This document shows, piece after piece, positions 36,130-45,439 of a stretch of DNA of 64,000 bases. This DNA comes from Pseudomonas sp. CFII64 (GTDB taxonomy: Bacteria; Pseudomonadota; Gammaproteobacteria; Pseudomonadales; Pseudomonadaceae). A program made the position numbers and the translations under genes. Location of the stretch: NCBI RefSeq assembly GCF_000416235.1, contig NZ_ATLO01000054.1:1-64000 (forward strand), given 5' to 3'. The notes beneath the pieces were generated by a model. That model was not told where the DNA came from, did no database searches, and saw nothing but the letters and a program-made list of their open reading frames with translations. The stretch's first letter is position 1. Each line of letters opens with the position of its first letter.

Positions 36130-36951
36130 ATGCCCTCCGTTCTCATTACCGGTTGCTCCAGCGGCATCGGCCGCGCGCTGGCCGATGCTTTCAAAACTGC
36201 CGGGTATCAAGTCTGGGCTACTGCACGCAAATCTGAGGATGTAGCAACGCTGAATGCTGCGGGCTTCACCGGCGTGCAACTGGACGTCAACGATAGCGCC
36301 GCGCTTGAGCGTCTGGCGGGTGAAATCGACCAGCAAGGCGGCCTGGATGTGCTGATCAACAACGCCGGTTATGGCGCCATGGGGCCGTTGCTCGATGGCG
36401 GCGTCGAGGCCATGCAGCGCCAGTTCGAGACCAATGTGTTTGCCGTCGTCGGCGTCACCCGCGCCTTGTTCCCGGCGCTGCGTCGCAATAAAGGGCTGGT
36501 GGTGAATATCGGCAGCGTTTCCGGGGTTCTCGTCACGCCGTTCGCCGGGGCTTATTGCGCATCCAAAGCGGCGGTGCATGCCTTGAGCGAGGCGTTGCGA
36601 CTGGAATTGGCGCCTTTCGACATTCAGCTGATGGAAGTCCAGCCCGGCGCCATTGCGTCGAGCTTCGCGAAAAATGCCAGTCATGAAGCCGAACAGCTGA
36701 TCAGCGAGCAATCGCCATGGTGGCCGCTGCGCGATGCGATCCGCGCCCGGGCCAAGGCGTCACAAGGCAACCCGACCCCAGCCACCGACTTCGCCCGAGA
36801 CCTGCTGCGCGCCGCGCAACAACCCAACCCACCTCGCTTGCTGCGCCTGGGCAACGGCTCGCGGGCCATGCCGCTGATGGCCTGGCTGCTGCCCAAAGGA
36901 TTTCTGGATAACGAGCTCAAGCAGCGGTTTGGGTTGAATCGCAAGTTGTGA
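36130..36951 (+). CDS. Short-chain dehydrogenase/reductase
   Basis: This 273-residue NAD(P)-dependent oxidoreductase has the classical SDR motifs: TGCSSGIGRALA (cofactor loop, ~7-18), NNAGYGAMG (~78), catalytic Ser in NIGSVSG (~130) and YCASK (Tyr ~145, Lys ~149). An Arg in ATARKSED after the second strand suggests NADP(H) preference. The substrate cannot be read from sequence. The ATG at 36130 with aaaggaa upstream is used. It follows the small membrane protein gene closely and is followed by a REP pair. Confidence 0.88.
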   Translation: MPSVLITGCSSGIGRALADAFKTAGYQVWATARKSEDVATLNAAGFTGVQLDVNDSAALERLAGEIDQQGGLDVLINNAGYGAMGPLLDGGVEAMQRQFETNVFAVVGVTRALFPALRRNKGLVVNIGSVSGVLVTPFAGAYCASKAAVHALSEALRLELAPFDIQLMEVQPGAIASSFAKNASHEAEQLISEQSPWWPLRDAIRARAKASQGNPTPATDFARDLLRAAQQPNPPRLLRLGNGSRAMPLMAWLLPKGFLDNELKQRFGLNRKL

Positions 36952-36982
36952 GCACACTTATGTGCAGCAAACAGAGAACATT

Positions 36983-37083
36983 GTAGGAGGGGACTTGTCC
37001 CCGAAAGGCGGTAGCTCAGGCAGCGTTAACCTTCCGGTTTTCGTTGTCAGGGCCAGCGCATTCGGGGACAAGTCCCCTCCTAC
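36983..37083. repeat. REP pair between convergent genes
   Basis: gtaggaggggacttgtccccga faces tcggggacaagtcccctcctac across ~55 bases. It separates the SDR gene from the aae-like operon, and may act as a two-way terminator. Confidence 0.9.
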
Positions 37084-37114
37084 CCAGACTGTACCGGTCG
37101 TTGGATACCGCGGA

Positions 37115-37975
37115 TTAATGCACCTCAGGATTCACGATCACCGTACAGGTTGTCCCCGCCGACAGAATCACGCCTTCCGGCACCTGATCCAGATGGATGC
37201 GCACCGGTACGCGCTGGGCCAGGCGCACCCAGTTGAAGGTCGGGTTGACGTCAGCGATCAGCTCGCGGCTTTGCGGGTTGTCGCGGTCGTAGATGCCCCG
37301 CGCGATGCTTTCGACGTGGCCCTTGAGCAACTGGCCGCTCATCAATTGCATGTCTGCCGGATCACTGACGCGTATGTGCGGCAGCTTGGTTTCCTCGAAA
37401 AAACCGTAGACCCAGAACGAGTTCATATCCACCACGGCCATCTTCGCCTCGCCCATGCGTGCGTAATCGCCGCGATGCACGTTGAGGTTGGTGACATAGC
37501 CATCCACCGCCGCCAGCACACGGGTGCGCCGCAGGTTCAGCTCGGCCGCTTCCAGTTGCGCCTGGGCCAGTTGGTAGTCGGCCTGGGCTGAAGTGGCGAT
37601 GTTGCTGGCGTCGTCACGGCTTTCGGTGGAGATCACCAGGTTATCCATGTCGGCGCGGCGCTTGGCGTTGACCTTGCGCATCTCCCAGGTGGCCTTGCGT
37701 GAAGCCACCAGCGCCTGCGCTTCTTTGACCGCAACCTGATAATGCTCGGGATCGATCTGCATCAGCACATCACCCTTCTTGACCTGCTGGTTATCGCGCA
37801 CCGGCACATCGACCACGGTGCCGCTGACATCTGCCGCGACGTTGATGATGTCGGCGCGAACCCGGCCATCGCGGGTCCACGGCGTGTCCATGTAATTGAC
37901 CCACAAGGTGCGGCCGATCCAGATGGCCAGGGCCAGGACCAGTAACGTGGCAATCAGACTGAAGAGCTTTTTCAT
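37115..37975 (-). CDS. HlyD-family membrane fusion protein (AaeA-like)
   Basis: This periplasmic adaptor of 286 residues links the inner-membrane FusC-type exporter to an outer-membrane channel. One N-terminal helix (~4-24) is followed by a biotinyl-lipoyl half motif (VAADVSGTVVDVPVRDNQQVKKGDVLMQID), a coiled-coil hairpin (~80-145), the second lipoyl half (GYVTNLNVHRGDYA) and a beta-barrel. Size and order match E. coli AaeA. The ATG at 37975 is preceded by an in-frame TTG one codon upstream. Last gene of the four-gene exporter operon. Confidence 0.88.
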   Translation of the reverse strand: MKKLFSLIATLLVLALAIWIGRTLWVNYMDTPWTRDGRVRADIINVAADVSGTVVDVPVRDNQQVKKGDVLMQIDPEHYQVAVKEAQALVASRKATWEMRKVNAKRRADMDNLVISTESRDDASNIATSAQADYQLAQAQLEAAELNLRRTRVLAAVDGYVTNLNVHRGDYARMGEAKMAVVDMNSFWVYGFFEETKLPHIRVSDPADMQLMSGQLLKGHVESIARGIYDRDNPQSRELIADVNPTFNWVRLAQRVPVRIHLDQVPEGVILSAGTTCTVIVNPEVH

Positions 37976-37984
37976 CAAGGGTTC

Positions 37985-38185
37985 TCAACGATAAACAGTC
38001 AGCGCCAGCGCGCCGAAAATGCAAACGAACAGGCTCATGCGCAGCAACGCCGGATGCCAGAAAAAACGGTACAGATCGAACCCGGACAACACCCGATCCA
38101 GCGCCCAGGCCAACACCACGGCGATCAGGAACATCACGGTGACGATGGGCATGTACAAGCCATGAAAGGCGATTTCACGCGGCAT
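37985..38185 (-). CDS. DUF1656 small membrane protein (AaeX-like)
   Basis: This 66-residue protein has two membrane helices (~10-30 and ~45-63) and the family motif FFWHPALLRMSLF in between, as in AaeX (FVWHPALF). Its start at 38185 (MPREIAFHG) overlaps the end of the upstream FusC gene by 11 bases, so translation is coupled. Its role in aae-type exporters is unknown. Confidence 0.88.
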   Translation of the reverse strand: MPREIAFHGLYMPIVTVMFLIAVVLAWALDRVLSGFDLYRFFWHPALLRMSLFVCIFGALALTVYR

Positions 38186-40361
38186 TGAGGAGTCCTTGCG
38201 GCCGGCCGCCATCGGCATAAGCGGCCAGCGGTGATTGCGGATCGAGCAACGAGGAACGGATGAAATGCAGGTAGCTTTTCACCCGGCGCAGCGCTGAAGT
38301 ATCGAAGTGTGGCGCGAAGGGCTCATCACTGGCCTGGACGCGACCAATCGCATGATCGACAGCCGCCAATGCTCGCTGCAGATTGCTCTGGTCCGGCTGG
38401 ATGAACAGGCGAATCAACGCCCGTCCCATCACGCGAATCGCCACCCGCCACGATTGCCACGGCGCATAGGCCGGATGAATCGGCAGAATCTCCTGCTCGC
38501 GGCGCAGCTCGATGATCGCGTGACCGACTTCGAGGACCACGAACATCCAGCGCAGCAGTTCGCGCTGCACCTGCGGCTTGCCCGCAGCGAGGCCGTAGGC
38601 CTGATGCATCAGGTCGCGGGTCTGGCTTTCAAAGCTCGAACCCAAACGAATCAATGGCGCGCTGATGGCGAACACCACTTGCTGACGCAAATCGTCTTCC
38701 AGGCGGCGCCACATCCAGCGGCTGTTGGGCGGCAGAATGATCGCCCCCGCCGCCGCGCACAGCAGCATGCCGATGACCATGGCGATGTAATCATTGACGT
38801 ATGCATACGGGTTGTAGAGCGTCAGGTTGTCCGGCACCGAACCGATGCTGAAGAAAATCAGCAAACCCAAACCGTAACCGGACCATTGCGGGCGCGAACC
38901 GAGAAACGCACCAAGCATGAACACCGGCGCCAGGAACACGCACAGCAGCGGGAAACCGTCGATAAACGGGAAGATAAAGAAGGTTTCAGTGAAACCCAGC
39001 AGCGCGCCGAGCAAGGTGCCGCAGGCCATCTGGAACGACATGCGCCGGGGATTGTTGGTGGTCGCCGACAGCGCGACGGTTGCGGCTGAAACCAGGGTCA
39101 TGGTCGCGCCGCTGGGCCAGGCGGTCGCCACCCAATACGCGCTCATGATCGACAGAATGAATGTCGCCCGCAGCCCCGCCGCCAAGGCTGTCATCCAATT
39201 GGTCTTGGGCAGGAACGACTCCTGCCACTGTTCCCGCGCATGGTTGTGATCAGCCAGCGACGCATGGGTCTGGGCGTAGTCATGCATGTCGTTGACCAGC
39301 CGATACAGCAACTCGTAAGCGGTATGAAAATCCAGCAGGTCGGCTTCGCTGGGTTCGGTCTGTTCCAGAGCCGCGCGCTGGCTGCGTACCTGAGCAGGCA
39401 GATCGGCCTTGAATTGCTCAAGCTGGCCGACCAACTGCGCCGCATCGTCGGTGGTCAGGGCGCGGTCGGCGAAACGTTCCAGCAGTTCGGCCAACGCGTT
39501 CAGTCCCGGCTCGGTGGCAATCGCCACTTGCGTCACGCCCTCCGCACGCAAGCGCTCCAGTAACTGATGCAAGGCGTTGAAGCGCGTGGTGATGGTCATG
39601 AATTCGCTGTTCAGGCGATTGAGCCGACCGTTGCGTCGGCGCATGTGCGGGTCTTCGAATACCGTGACGCTGCGCAGGCCTTCCAGCCCGATGGCTTCGG
39701 CAATGAAGCGCACGTTACCGGTCTCGAAAGCCTCTCGCTGCTGACTGCCGCGCAGGCCGTCGGCGACAAAACGGGCGAAGACCCCAAAACGCTGATACAG
39801 CGCGTTGCGCATCGCGGCGGCAGAACTCTGCGGCAGGATTGCAGCAGTGACCGCTGTCGAGCAGACGATGCCCAGGGAAATTTCCAGCACCCGCCACACG
39901 GCGGCCATGAACGAGCTTTCCGGGTGCGCCAGCGCGGGCAGGCCGACCATCGCAGCGGTATACCCGGCGAGTACGAAACCATAAGCGCGAAAGTTGCGAT
40001 AACGCGCCGCGCCCGCCGAACAGATGCCGACCCAGATCGCCAGGCTGCCGAGGAACAGCTCGGAGTTCTGCGCGAACAAGGCCATCAGCACCACCATCAT
40101 GGTGGACCCGGCCAGGGTGCCGAGCAGGCGATAAAAACTCTTGGCGAACACATGCCCGCTTTGCGGCTGCATGACAATGAACACCGTGATCATCGCCGTG
40201 CGCGGTTGCGGCAGTTCCAGGCGCAGGGCCAGCCAATAGGTCAGGAAGGCACCAATCAGCACCTTGAAGATGTAGATCCAGGTCACCCCATCGCTGCGCG
40301 CCCAGCTGAAAAATTCACGACGCCATGGGAGGGAAGTGATGCGGTTTAGACAGGCGTTCAT
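38175..40361 (-). CDS. FusC/AaeB-family aromatic acid exporter
   Basis: This 728-residue inner-membrane protein has two blocks of about five to six helices (~30-185 and ~405-540), each followed by a cytoplasmic domain, the duplicated architecture of the FusC/AaeB family. AaeB exports p-hydroxybenzoate and related aromatic acids in E. coli; fusaric acid is exported by FusC relatives. MQPQSGHVFAKSFYRLLGTLAG near residue 60 and the second-half equivalent are family features. The ATG at 40361 has aggtg upstream. It is cotranscribed with DUF1656 and HlyD genes. Confidence 0.9.
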   Translation of the reverse strand: MNACLNRITSLPWRREFFSWARSDGVTWIYIFKVLIGAFLTYWLALRLELPQPRTAMITVFIVMQPQSGHVFAKSFYRLLGTLAGSTMMVVLMALFAQNSELFLGSLAIWVGICSAGAARYRNFRAYGFVLAGYTAAMVGLPALAHPESSFMAAVWRVLEISLGIVCSTAVTAAILPQSSAAAMRNALYQRFGVFARFVADGLRGSQQREAFETGNVRFIAEAIGLEGLRSVTVFEDPHMRRRNGRLNRLNSEFMTITTRFNALHQLLERLRAEGVTQVAIATEPGLNALAELLERFADRALTTDDAAQLVGQLEQFKADLPAQVRSQRAALEQTEPSEADLLDFHTAYELLYRLVNDMHDYAQTHASLADHNHAREQWQESFLPKTNWMTALAAGLRATFILSIMSAYWVATAWPSGATMTLVSAATVALSATTNNPRRMSFQMACGTLLGALLGFTETFFIFPFIDGFPLLCVFLAPVFMLGAFLGSRPQWSGYGLGLLIFFSIGSVPDNLTLYNPYAYVNDYIAMVIGMLLCAAAGAIILPPNSRWMWRRLEDDLRQQVVFAISAPLIRLGSSFESQTRDLMHQAYGLAAGKPQVQRELLRWMFVVLEVGHAIIELRREQEILPIHPAYAPWQSWRVAIRVMGRALIRLFIQPDQSNLQRALAAVDHAIGRVQASDEPFAPHFDTSALRRVKSYLHFIRSSLLDPQSPLAAYADGGRPQGLLNAA

Positions 40362-40393
40362 GTGAACACCTGAACTGGGTAAGGTGAAGCTCG

Positions 40394-40497
40394 GTGGGAG
40401 CGGACTTGTCCGCGAAGGGGCCAGTCAGGACGTCCCATGACCAGCGGAGCAGATGCGGTGTCCGACCCATTGCTTTCGCGGACAAGTCCGCTCCCAC
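40394..40497. repeat. REP pair inside the exporter operon
   Basis: gtgggagcggacttgtccgcga faces tcgcggacaagtccgctcccac across ~60 bases. It lies between the outer-membrane channel gene and the FusC gene, which otherwise look like one operon. Confidence 0.9.
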
Positions 40498-40554
40498 AGA
40501 GACCTCCGTTTTCCGGCAGACAGTCCAGTGTCCGGAGAACTCTGTCAGTCATAT

Positions 40555-42066
40555 TCATCGTCCAAACACCGCCAACACCGCTGGCGTCTTCGGCGCGCGG
40601 GTTTTTTCTTCAGTGGGGGAATCGTTGCCAGCCGACAAGCCGCCGCCCAGCGCCACCACCAGTTCGGCATGGGCGCTCAGGCGGGCGGCCTGGACTTGTT
40701 GCTGGATCTGTTGCTGATGGAACAACAAGGTCTGGGCGTTGAGTACGTTGAGGTAATCGGTGAGGCCACGCTGGTAGGCGATCATCGCGATGTCGTAAGT
40801 CTTCTGCGCCGAGGCCACCGACTCGCTGGCGAACACTTGCTGCTTGTCCATGGACTCCCGACGAATCAGCTGGTCGGAAATACTCTTGAGGGCCATCACC
40901 AGCGTCTGGTTGTACTGCGCCACGGCGGCGTCGTAGCCTGCGGCGGCTTCCCCCAGTTCCGAGCGCAAACGCCCGCCATCGAAGATCGGCAGACTCACCG
41001 CCGGCCCGACGTTGTAATTGAATTTCTTGCCAGCGAGGAATTCCAGCATGCCGCCACCGGTGGCCACATAGCCGAGGCTGCCGACCAGATCCACATTGGG
41101 ATAGAAACCGGCGTGGGCGATATCAATGCCCCGCGCCTGGGCCGCGACCCGCCAGCGACTGGCGACCACATCGGGCCGCTGGCCGAGCAATTGCGCAGGC
41201 AGCGCCGACGGCAGTTTCAAGACGGTTTGCAAGGACAAGGTCGGGCGCTGCAATTGTGCGCCGGCGCCGGGGCCTTTCCCGGCCAGCGCCGCCAGTTGAT
41301 TGCGGCTCAGGGCGATGGCCTCGTCGAGGGAGTCGATCTGGCGATGGGTTTCCGGCAGCGGCGTTTCGGCCTGGCTGACTTCGAAGTGCGTGCCGATGCC
41401 GCCCTGCAAGCGACGCTGGGCAAGGTCCAGAAGCTGTTTTTGCTGGGCGAGCGTCGCTTCGACGATGTCGCGTTTTGCGTAATTCAGCGACAGCTGGATG
41501 TAGGCGCGCACGATGTTGTCCTGCAACTCCAGCTGCGCCTGACGTTCCTGGGCGGCGCTCATGTGCGCCATGTCCAGCGCACGTTCGCTGGCGTTGCTTT
41601 CGCGACCCCACAGATCAAGGGAATAACTCAGGCCCAGCGCGGCGCTGTTGTCCCAGGTCGTCGTACCGCCCAGCGCGCCAGGTCCGTAGAACTGATCGTC
41701 GCCCCAATTATGCCGTTTCAGGGAAGAATCGCCGGTGATGTGCAGGGACTCGGCCGACTCGGCGATCCCGGCCATGGCCCGCGCTTCACGAACCCGTGCG
41801 GCGGCCAGGGCCAGGCTTGGATTGCCCTGGCCCGCGAGTTCGATCCAGCGATTGAGTTGCCCATCGCCATAAGCCCGCCACCATTGGGCCACGGGCCAAT
41901 GGGCGTCTTGCGCGGCGCTCTGAATCGCCGCGTCGGTGGCCAGACTGTCAGGCGGCAGCGAGCTGCCTTGAGGCGCGATTCCACCGGTTCCAATGCAGCC
42001 GCTGATGACCAACGATAAAACCCAGACACTGAGGGGCTTGAGCCCTCTGATGATGCGACGCGGCAC
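40555..42066 (-). CDS. NodT-family outer-membrane efflux lipoprotein
   Basis: This TolC-like channel of 503 residues has a lipoprotein signal with lipobox ISGC (Cys24). Two similar halves each have a long alpha-helical hairpin (NPSLALAAARVREARAMAG near 80; GYDAAVAQYNQTLVMALKS near 385), and QLLGQRPDVVASRW is typical of the family. The start is a GTG at 42066 with ggga ~11 bases upstream. It would complete a tripartite aromatic-acid exporter with the FusC and HlyD proteins. E. coli aae lacks a dedicated channel gene. It is transcribed divergently from the LysR gene. Confidence 0.88.
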   Translation of the reverse strand: MPRRIIRGLKPLSVWVLSLVISGCIGTGGIAPQGSSLPPDSLATDAAIQSAAQDAHWPVAQWWRAYGDGQLNRWIELAGQGNPSLALAAARVREARAMAGIAESAESLHITGDSSLKRHNWGDDQFYGPGALGGTTTWDNSAALGLSYSLDLWGRESNASERALDMAHMSAAQERQAQLELQDNIVRAYIQLSLNYAKRDIVEATLAQQKQLLDLAQRRLQGGIGTHFEVSQAETPLPETHRQIDSLDEAIALSRNQLAALAGKGPGAGAQLQRPTLSLQTVLKLPSALPAQLLGQRPDVVASRWRVAAQARGIDIAHAGFYPNVDLVGSLGYVATGGGMLEFLAGKKFNYNVGPAVSLPIFDGGRLRSELGEAAAGYDAAVAQYNQTLVMALKSISDQLIRRESMDKQQVFASESVASAQKTYDIAMIAYQRGLTDYLNVLNAQTLLFHQQQIQQQVQAARLSAHAELVVALGGGLSAGNDSPTEEKTRAPKTPAVLAVFGR

Positions 42067-42247
42067 TGCTGCAAATCCCGACTTTAATGAAATAGCGCTA
42101 AGACCGTGATTCTAGGCGGCGCGCTGCCACTCGATAAGTCGGGATTACTGCGATTCTTTATTACCGAACGGGGCATAATCCTTTGGTATAGGTGACATGG
42201 GTCAGTAACTTTCTGTCACAATTTGCTATCTCATCAGAGAACTGCCC

Positions 42248-43195
42248 ATGGATACCCTGCAAAACATGCGCGCTTTCAGTTGCGTCGCGCAAGCGGGAAG
42301 CTTCACCGCCGCCGCCGTGCAGCTGGACACCACCACCGCCAATGTGTCGCGCGCCGTTTCAAATCTTGAAGCTCATTTGCAAACCCGGCTGCTTAACCGC
42401 ACAACTCGACGCATCGCGCTGACCGAGGCCGGCAAACGTTACCTGTTGCGCTGCGAGCAGATCCTGGGTTATGTCGAGGAAGCCGAAGCCGAAGCCAGCG
42501 ACGCCCATGCGCGGCCCTCGGGTCAACTCAAGGTGCACTCGATGTCGGGTGTCGGCCAGCATTACGTGATCGATGCCATTGCCCGTTACCGGCGCAACCA
42601 TCCGGACGTCGCGTTCGACCTGACCATGAGCAACCGCGTGCCGGACCTGCTCGAAGAAGGCTACGACGTGTCCATCGTGCTCGCCAGCGAACTGCCGGAT
42701 TCGGGCTTCGTGTCCCAGCGCCTGGGGATCACTTACAGCATCGTTTGCGCCTCCCCGGCCTACGTCAAAAGCTTTGGCGTGCCGGTCAAGCCCACCGATT
42801 TGCTCAATCACGCGTGTCTGCGTCTGGTCAGCCCGGTGTTCCCACTGGAGAAATGGCTGTTCGACGGCCCCGAAGGCCAGGAAATGGTCACGATCAATTC
42901 CTCGCCGTTCCTGGTCAATTCGGCCGACGCCATGAAAGCCGCGATATCCAGCGGCATGGGCGTGGGCATCCTGCCGATCTATTCCGCCATCGAAGGCCTG
43001 CGCAACGGCACGCTGGTGCGCGTCCTGTCCGACTACCGCTCCCAAGAGCTGAACCTGTACGCGATCTATCCTTCGCGGCAGTACCTGGATGCGAAGATCA
43101 AAACCTGGGTCGAATACCTGCGCGGCTCATTGCCGGAAATCCTCGCCGCCCACGAAGCCGACCTGCAGAAGCACGCGCTGAAGACCATCGCTTGA
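42248..43195 (+). CDS. LysR-family regulator, probable controller of the exporter operon
   Basis: This 315-residue regulator has the N-terminal winged HTH (MDTLQNMRAFSCVAQAGSFTAAAVQLDTTTANVSRAVSNLE, ~1-60) and the periplasmic-binding-like effector domain (~90-300, with SGMGVGILP). The arrangement, divergent from an aae-like operon, is that of aaeR-aaeXAB, so an aromatic carboxylate is a likely effector (inference). The shared 180-base gap holds both promoters; no clear T-N11-A site stood out. Confidence 0.88.
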   Translation: MDTLQNMRAFSCVAQAGSFTAAAVQLDTTTANVSRAVSNLEAHLQTRLLNRTTRRIALTEAGKRYLLRCEQILGYVEEAEAEASDAHARPSGQLKVHSMSGVGQHYVIDAIARYRRNHPDVAFDLTMSNRVPDLLEEGYDVSIVLASELPDSGFVSQRLGITYSIVCASPAYVKSFGVPVKPTDLLNHACLRLVSPVFPLEKWLFDGPEGQEMVTINSSPFLVNSADAMKAAISSGMGVGILPIYSAIEGLRNGTLVRVLSDYRSQELNLYAIYPSRQYLDAKIKTWVEYLRGSLPEILAAHEADLQKHALKTIA

Positions 43196-43217
43196 ATGGC
43201 TGACACCGCAGCCCCTC

Positions 43218-43240
43218 GTAGGAGCGGCTTGAGCCGGGAG
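43218..43240 (+). repeat. Single REP
   Basis: gtaggagcggcttgagccggga stands alone between the LysR gene and the dehydrogenase gene; no inverted partner was found nearby. Confidence 0.8.
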
Positions 43241-43342
43241 CGCGCGATGATCGTCGGTAAACCGCTGACCTGAAGGATGGGCAGCGGTCGAAAGGAATGT
43301 TAGCGTGCTATCCATTCGAACCGTGCGAGAGTGACTGCCCCG

Positions 43343-44317
43343 ATGAAAAAGACCGTACTTGCCTTCAGCCGCGTATCTCCTGAAATGGCCGAAAGGCTCG
43401 AACAAGACTTCAACGTGATCGTGCCCGACCCGAAACTGGGCGACATGAATGCCCAGTTCAACGAAGCGCTGCCCAAATGCCACGGCATGATCGGCGCCGG
43501 TCGCGCCCTGGGCCGCGAGCAACTCGCCACGGCGACCCAGCTGGAAGTGGTGTCGAGTATTTCCGTGGGTTACGACAACTACGACGTCAGCTACTTCAAC
43601 GAACGCGGCATCATGCTGACCAACACCCCGGACGTGCTGACCGAAAGTACCGCCGACCTGGGTTTCTCGTTGATCATGAGCAGCGCCCGCCGCGTCGCCG
43701 AACTGGACGCCTGGACCAAGGCCGGCCAGTGGAAGCGCAGCGTCGAAGCCGCGCAGTTTGGCACTGATGTGTACGGCAAGACGCTGGGCATCGTCGGCAT
43801 GGGTAATATCGGCGCGGCCGTAGCGCGGCGTGGTCGTCTGGGCTTCAACATGCCGATCCTGTACAGCGGCAACAGCCGCAAGACCGAACTGGAACAGCAA
43901 CTGGGCGCACAATTTCGCAGCCTTGATCAGCTGCTGGCCGAAGCGGACTTCGTCTGCCTCGTCGTGCCGTTGAGCGAAAAAACCAGACACCTGATCAGCA
44001 CCCGCGAACTGGGCCTGATGAAATCCAGCGCGATCCTGATCAACATCGCGCGCGGTCCCATCGTCGACGAAGCGGCGCTGATCGAGGCCTTGCAAAGCGG
44101 CACGATTCGCGGCGCTGGCCTGGACGTCTACGAAAAAGAGCCGCTGAGCGATTCGCCGCTGTTCAAACTGAGCAACGCCGTGACCCTGCCGCACATCGGC
44201 TCGGCCACCACCGAAACCCGCCAGGCCATGGCCGATCTGGCCTACACCAACCTGCGCAGCGCCCTGCTCGGCGAGAAGCCGCAAAACCTGGTCAATCCGC
44301 AGGTCTGGAAGGGTTGA
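43343..44317 (+). CDS. D-2-hydroxyacid dehydrogenase (glyoxylate/hydroxypyruvate/2-ketogluconate reductase type)
   Basis: This 324-residue NAD(P)H reductase acts on short 2-oxoacids such as glyoxylate or hydroxypyruvate; 2-ketogluconate reductases are close relatives. Motifs: SSISVGYDNYDV (~75), Rossmann GIVGMGNIGAAVARRG (~150), NIARGPIVDEAAL with the catalytic Arg (~237), Glu in DVYEKEPL (~263), and the catalytic His in LPHIGSATTETR (~283). The ATG at 43343 (MKKTVLAF) is chosen; a GTG four codons earlier is possible. No sugar-acid pathway genes surround it, so the exact substrate is open. Confidence 0.87.
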   Translation: MKKTVLAFSRVSPEMAERLEQDFNVIVPDPKLGDMNAQFNEALPKCHGMIGAGRALGREQLATATQLEVVSSISVGYDNYDVSYFNERGIMLTNTPDVLTESTADLGFSLIMSSARRVAELDAWTKAGQWKRSVEAAQFGTDVYGKTLGIVGMGNIGAAVARRGRLGFNMPILYSGNSRKTELEQQLGAQFRSLDQLLAEADFVCLVVPLSEKTRHLISTRELGLMKSSAILINIARGPIVDEAALIEALQSGTIRGAGLDVYEKEPLSDSPLFKLSNAVTLPHIGSATTETRQAMADLAYTNLRSALLGEKPQNLVNPQVWKG

Positions 44318-44339
44318 TCTTCAGCGTTTCGAACATTGT

Positions 44340-44408
44340 CCTCCCGGCTGAAGCCGGTCCTGCAGCGTGCGTCTAATACTCACCGTAGGACCGGCTTCAG
44401 CCGGGAGG
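44340..44408. repeat. REP pair, outward facing, overlapping the EamA gene end
   Basis: tcccggctgaagccggtcctgc is followed by gtaggaccggcttcagccggga. The order is inverted relative to the other pairs here. The right unit supplies the last codons and stop of the minus-strand EamA gene. Confidence 0.88.
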
Positions 44409-45294
44409 CTTCATCTTCAGCAACTACCTTCGGCTTCCTGAACACCAACACATTCCCCAGCATCACCAACACCAGCCCCATCAGCGCGGAGGTGGTCCAT
44501 TGGTAGCCTTCGGCGAAGGCCGAGATGTTCAGTGCCACAATCGGGAACAGCACCGTGCAATACGCCGCGCGTTCCGGGCCCATGCGGCCGACCAGGGTCA
44601 GATAAGCGGTAAAGCCGACGACTGAACCGGGAATCACCAGGTACAGCAACGAGCCGATATAGCGCGTATTCCACTCGAAGCTGAACGGCGTGCCGCTGAG
44701 CAGGCAATACAGGCTGAGCATTGCCGCGCCGTACAACATGCCCCAGGCATTGGTGGTCAGCGGGCGCAGGCCAGCTTTCTGTTGCAGGCTGGAGAGCATG
44801 TTCCCGGCGGAAAAACACAGCGTACCGAGTAGAGCCAGACCGAGACCGATCAGGGTTTCGCGGCTGGCGCTGTGCCCGGACAATTCCGGCCAGAACAGGC
44901 ACGCCAGACCGATCAAGCCCAGCGCGCCACCGGCCAGCACGTTACGCGCGACTTTCTGCTTGAAGAAGATCCGCGCATTGAGCGCGTTCCACAGCGTCGA
45001 AGTGGAAAACACCACGGCGATCAAACCACTGGGGATCCATTGGCTGGCAGTGTAGAAACACATGAAGTTGATGCAGAACAGGCACAGCCCTTGGGCCAGG
45101 CAAATCAACTGGCCGCGCCGATTGACCGGTTGCAGGCGGCCGCTGAGCAGCAACATCGCAAACAACACCAAGGCCGCCAGACCGAAGCGATAGACGATCG
45201 ACACCGGAATCGCCACGTCGCCCAGTTGCAGTTTCAAGGCGATCCAGGTGGTGCCCCAGATCAGCACGGTAAGCAGATACAGCGAAATGTTCAT
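44380..45294 (-). CDS. EamA/DMT-family transporter
   Basis: This ~304-residue inner-membrane protein has ten helices in two EamA repeats (first WGTTWIALKLQLGDVAIPVSIVYRFGLAALVLF; second starting near residue 140). DMT transporters usually export amino acids or metabolites; the substrate is unknown. The ATG at 45294 has aggag upstream. The last eleven residues (DEASRLKPVLR) and stop are coded by a REP unit, so the original C-terminus has been replaced. It is divergent from the AraC gene. Confidence 0.88.
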   Translation of the reverse strand: MNISLYLLTVLIWGTTWIALKLQLGDVAIPVSIVYRFGLAALVLFAMLLLSGRLQPVNRRGQLICLAQGLCLFCINFMCFYTASQWIPSGLIAVVFSTSTLWNALNARIFFKQKVARNVLAGGALGLIGLACLFWPELSGHSASRETLIGLGLALLGTLCFSAGNMLSSLQQKAGLRPLTTNAWGMLYGAAMLSLYCLLSGTPFSFEWNTRYIGSLLYLVIPGSVVGFTAYLTLVGRMGPERAAYCTVLFPIVALNISAFAEGYQWTTSALMGLVLVMLGNVLVFRKPKVVAEDEASRLKPVLR

Positions 45295-45439
45295 GACGCG
45301 ACTCCTGTTTGAGCCGTCAGTCTGCGGCGCGGCCTGTGTCGCCACTTGCATAAACTTGCGCATTTGATGCCGATTTGCGATGTGGGTGGCTGGCAGCAGG
45401 CGAACCACGGAGTAGGATGCGAGGCGTAGAGGACGCGTC

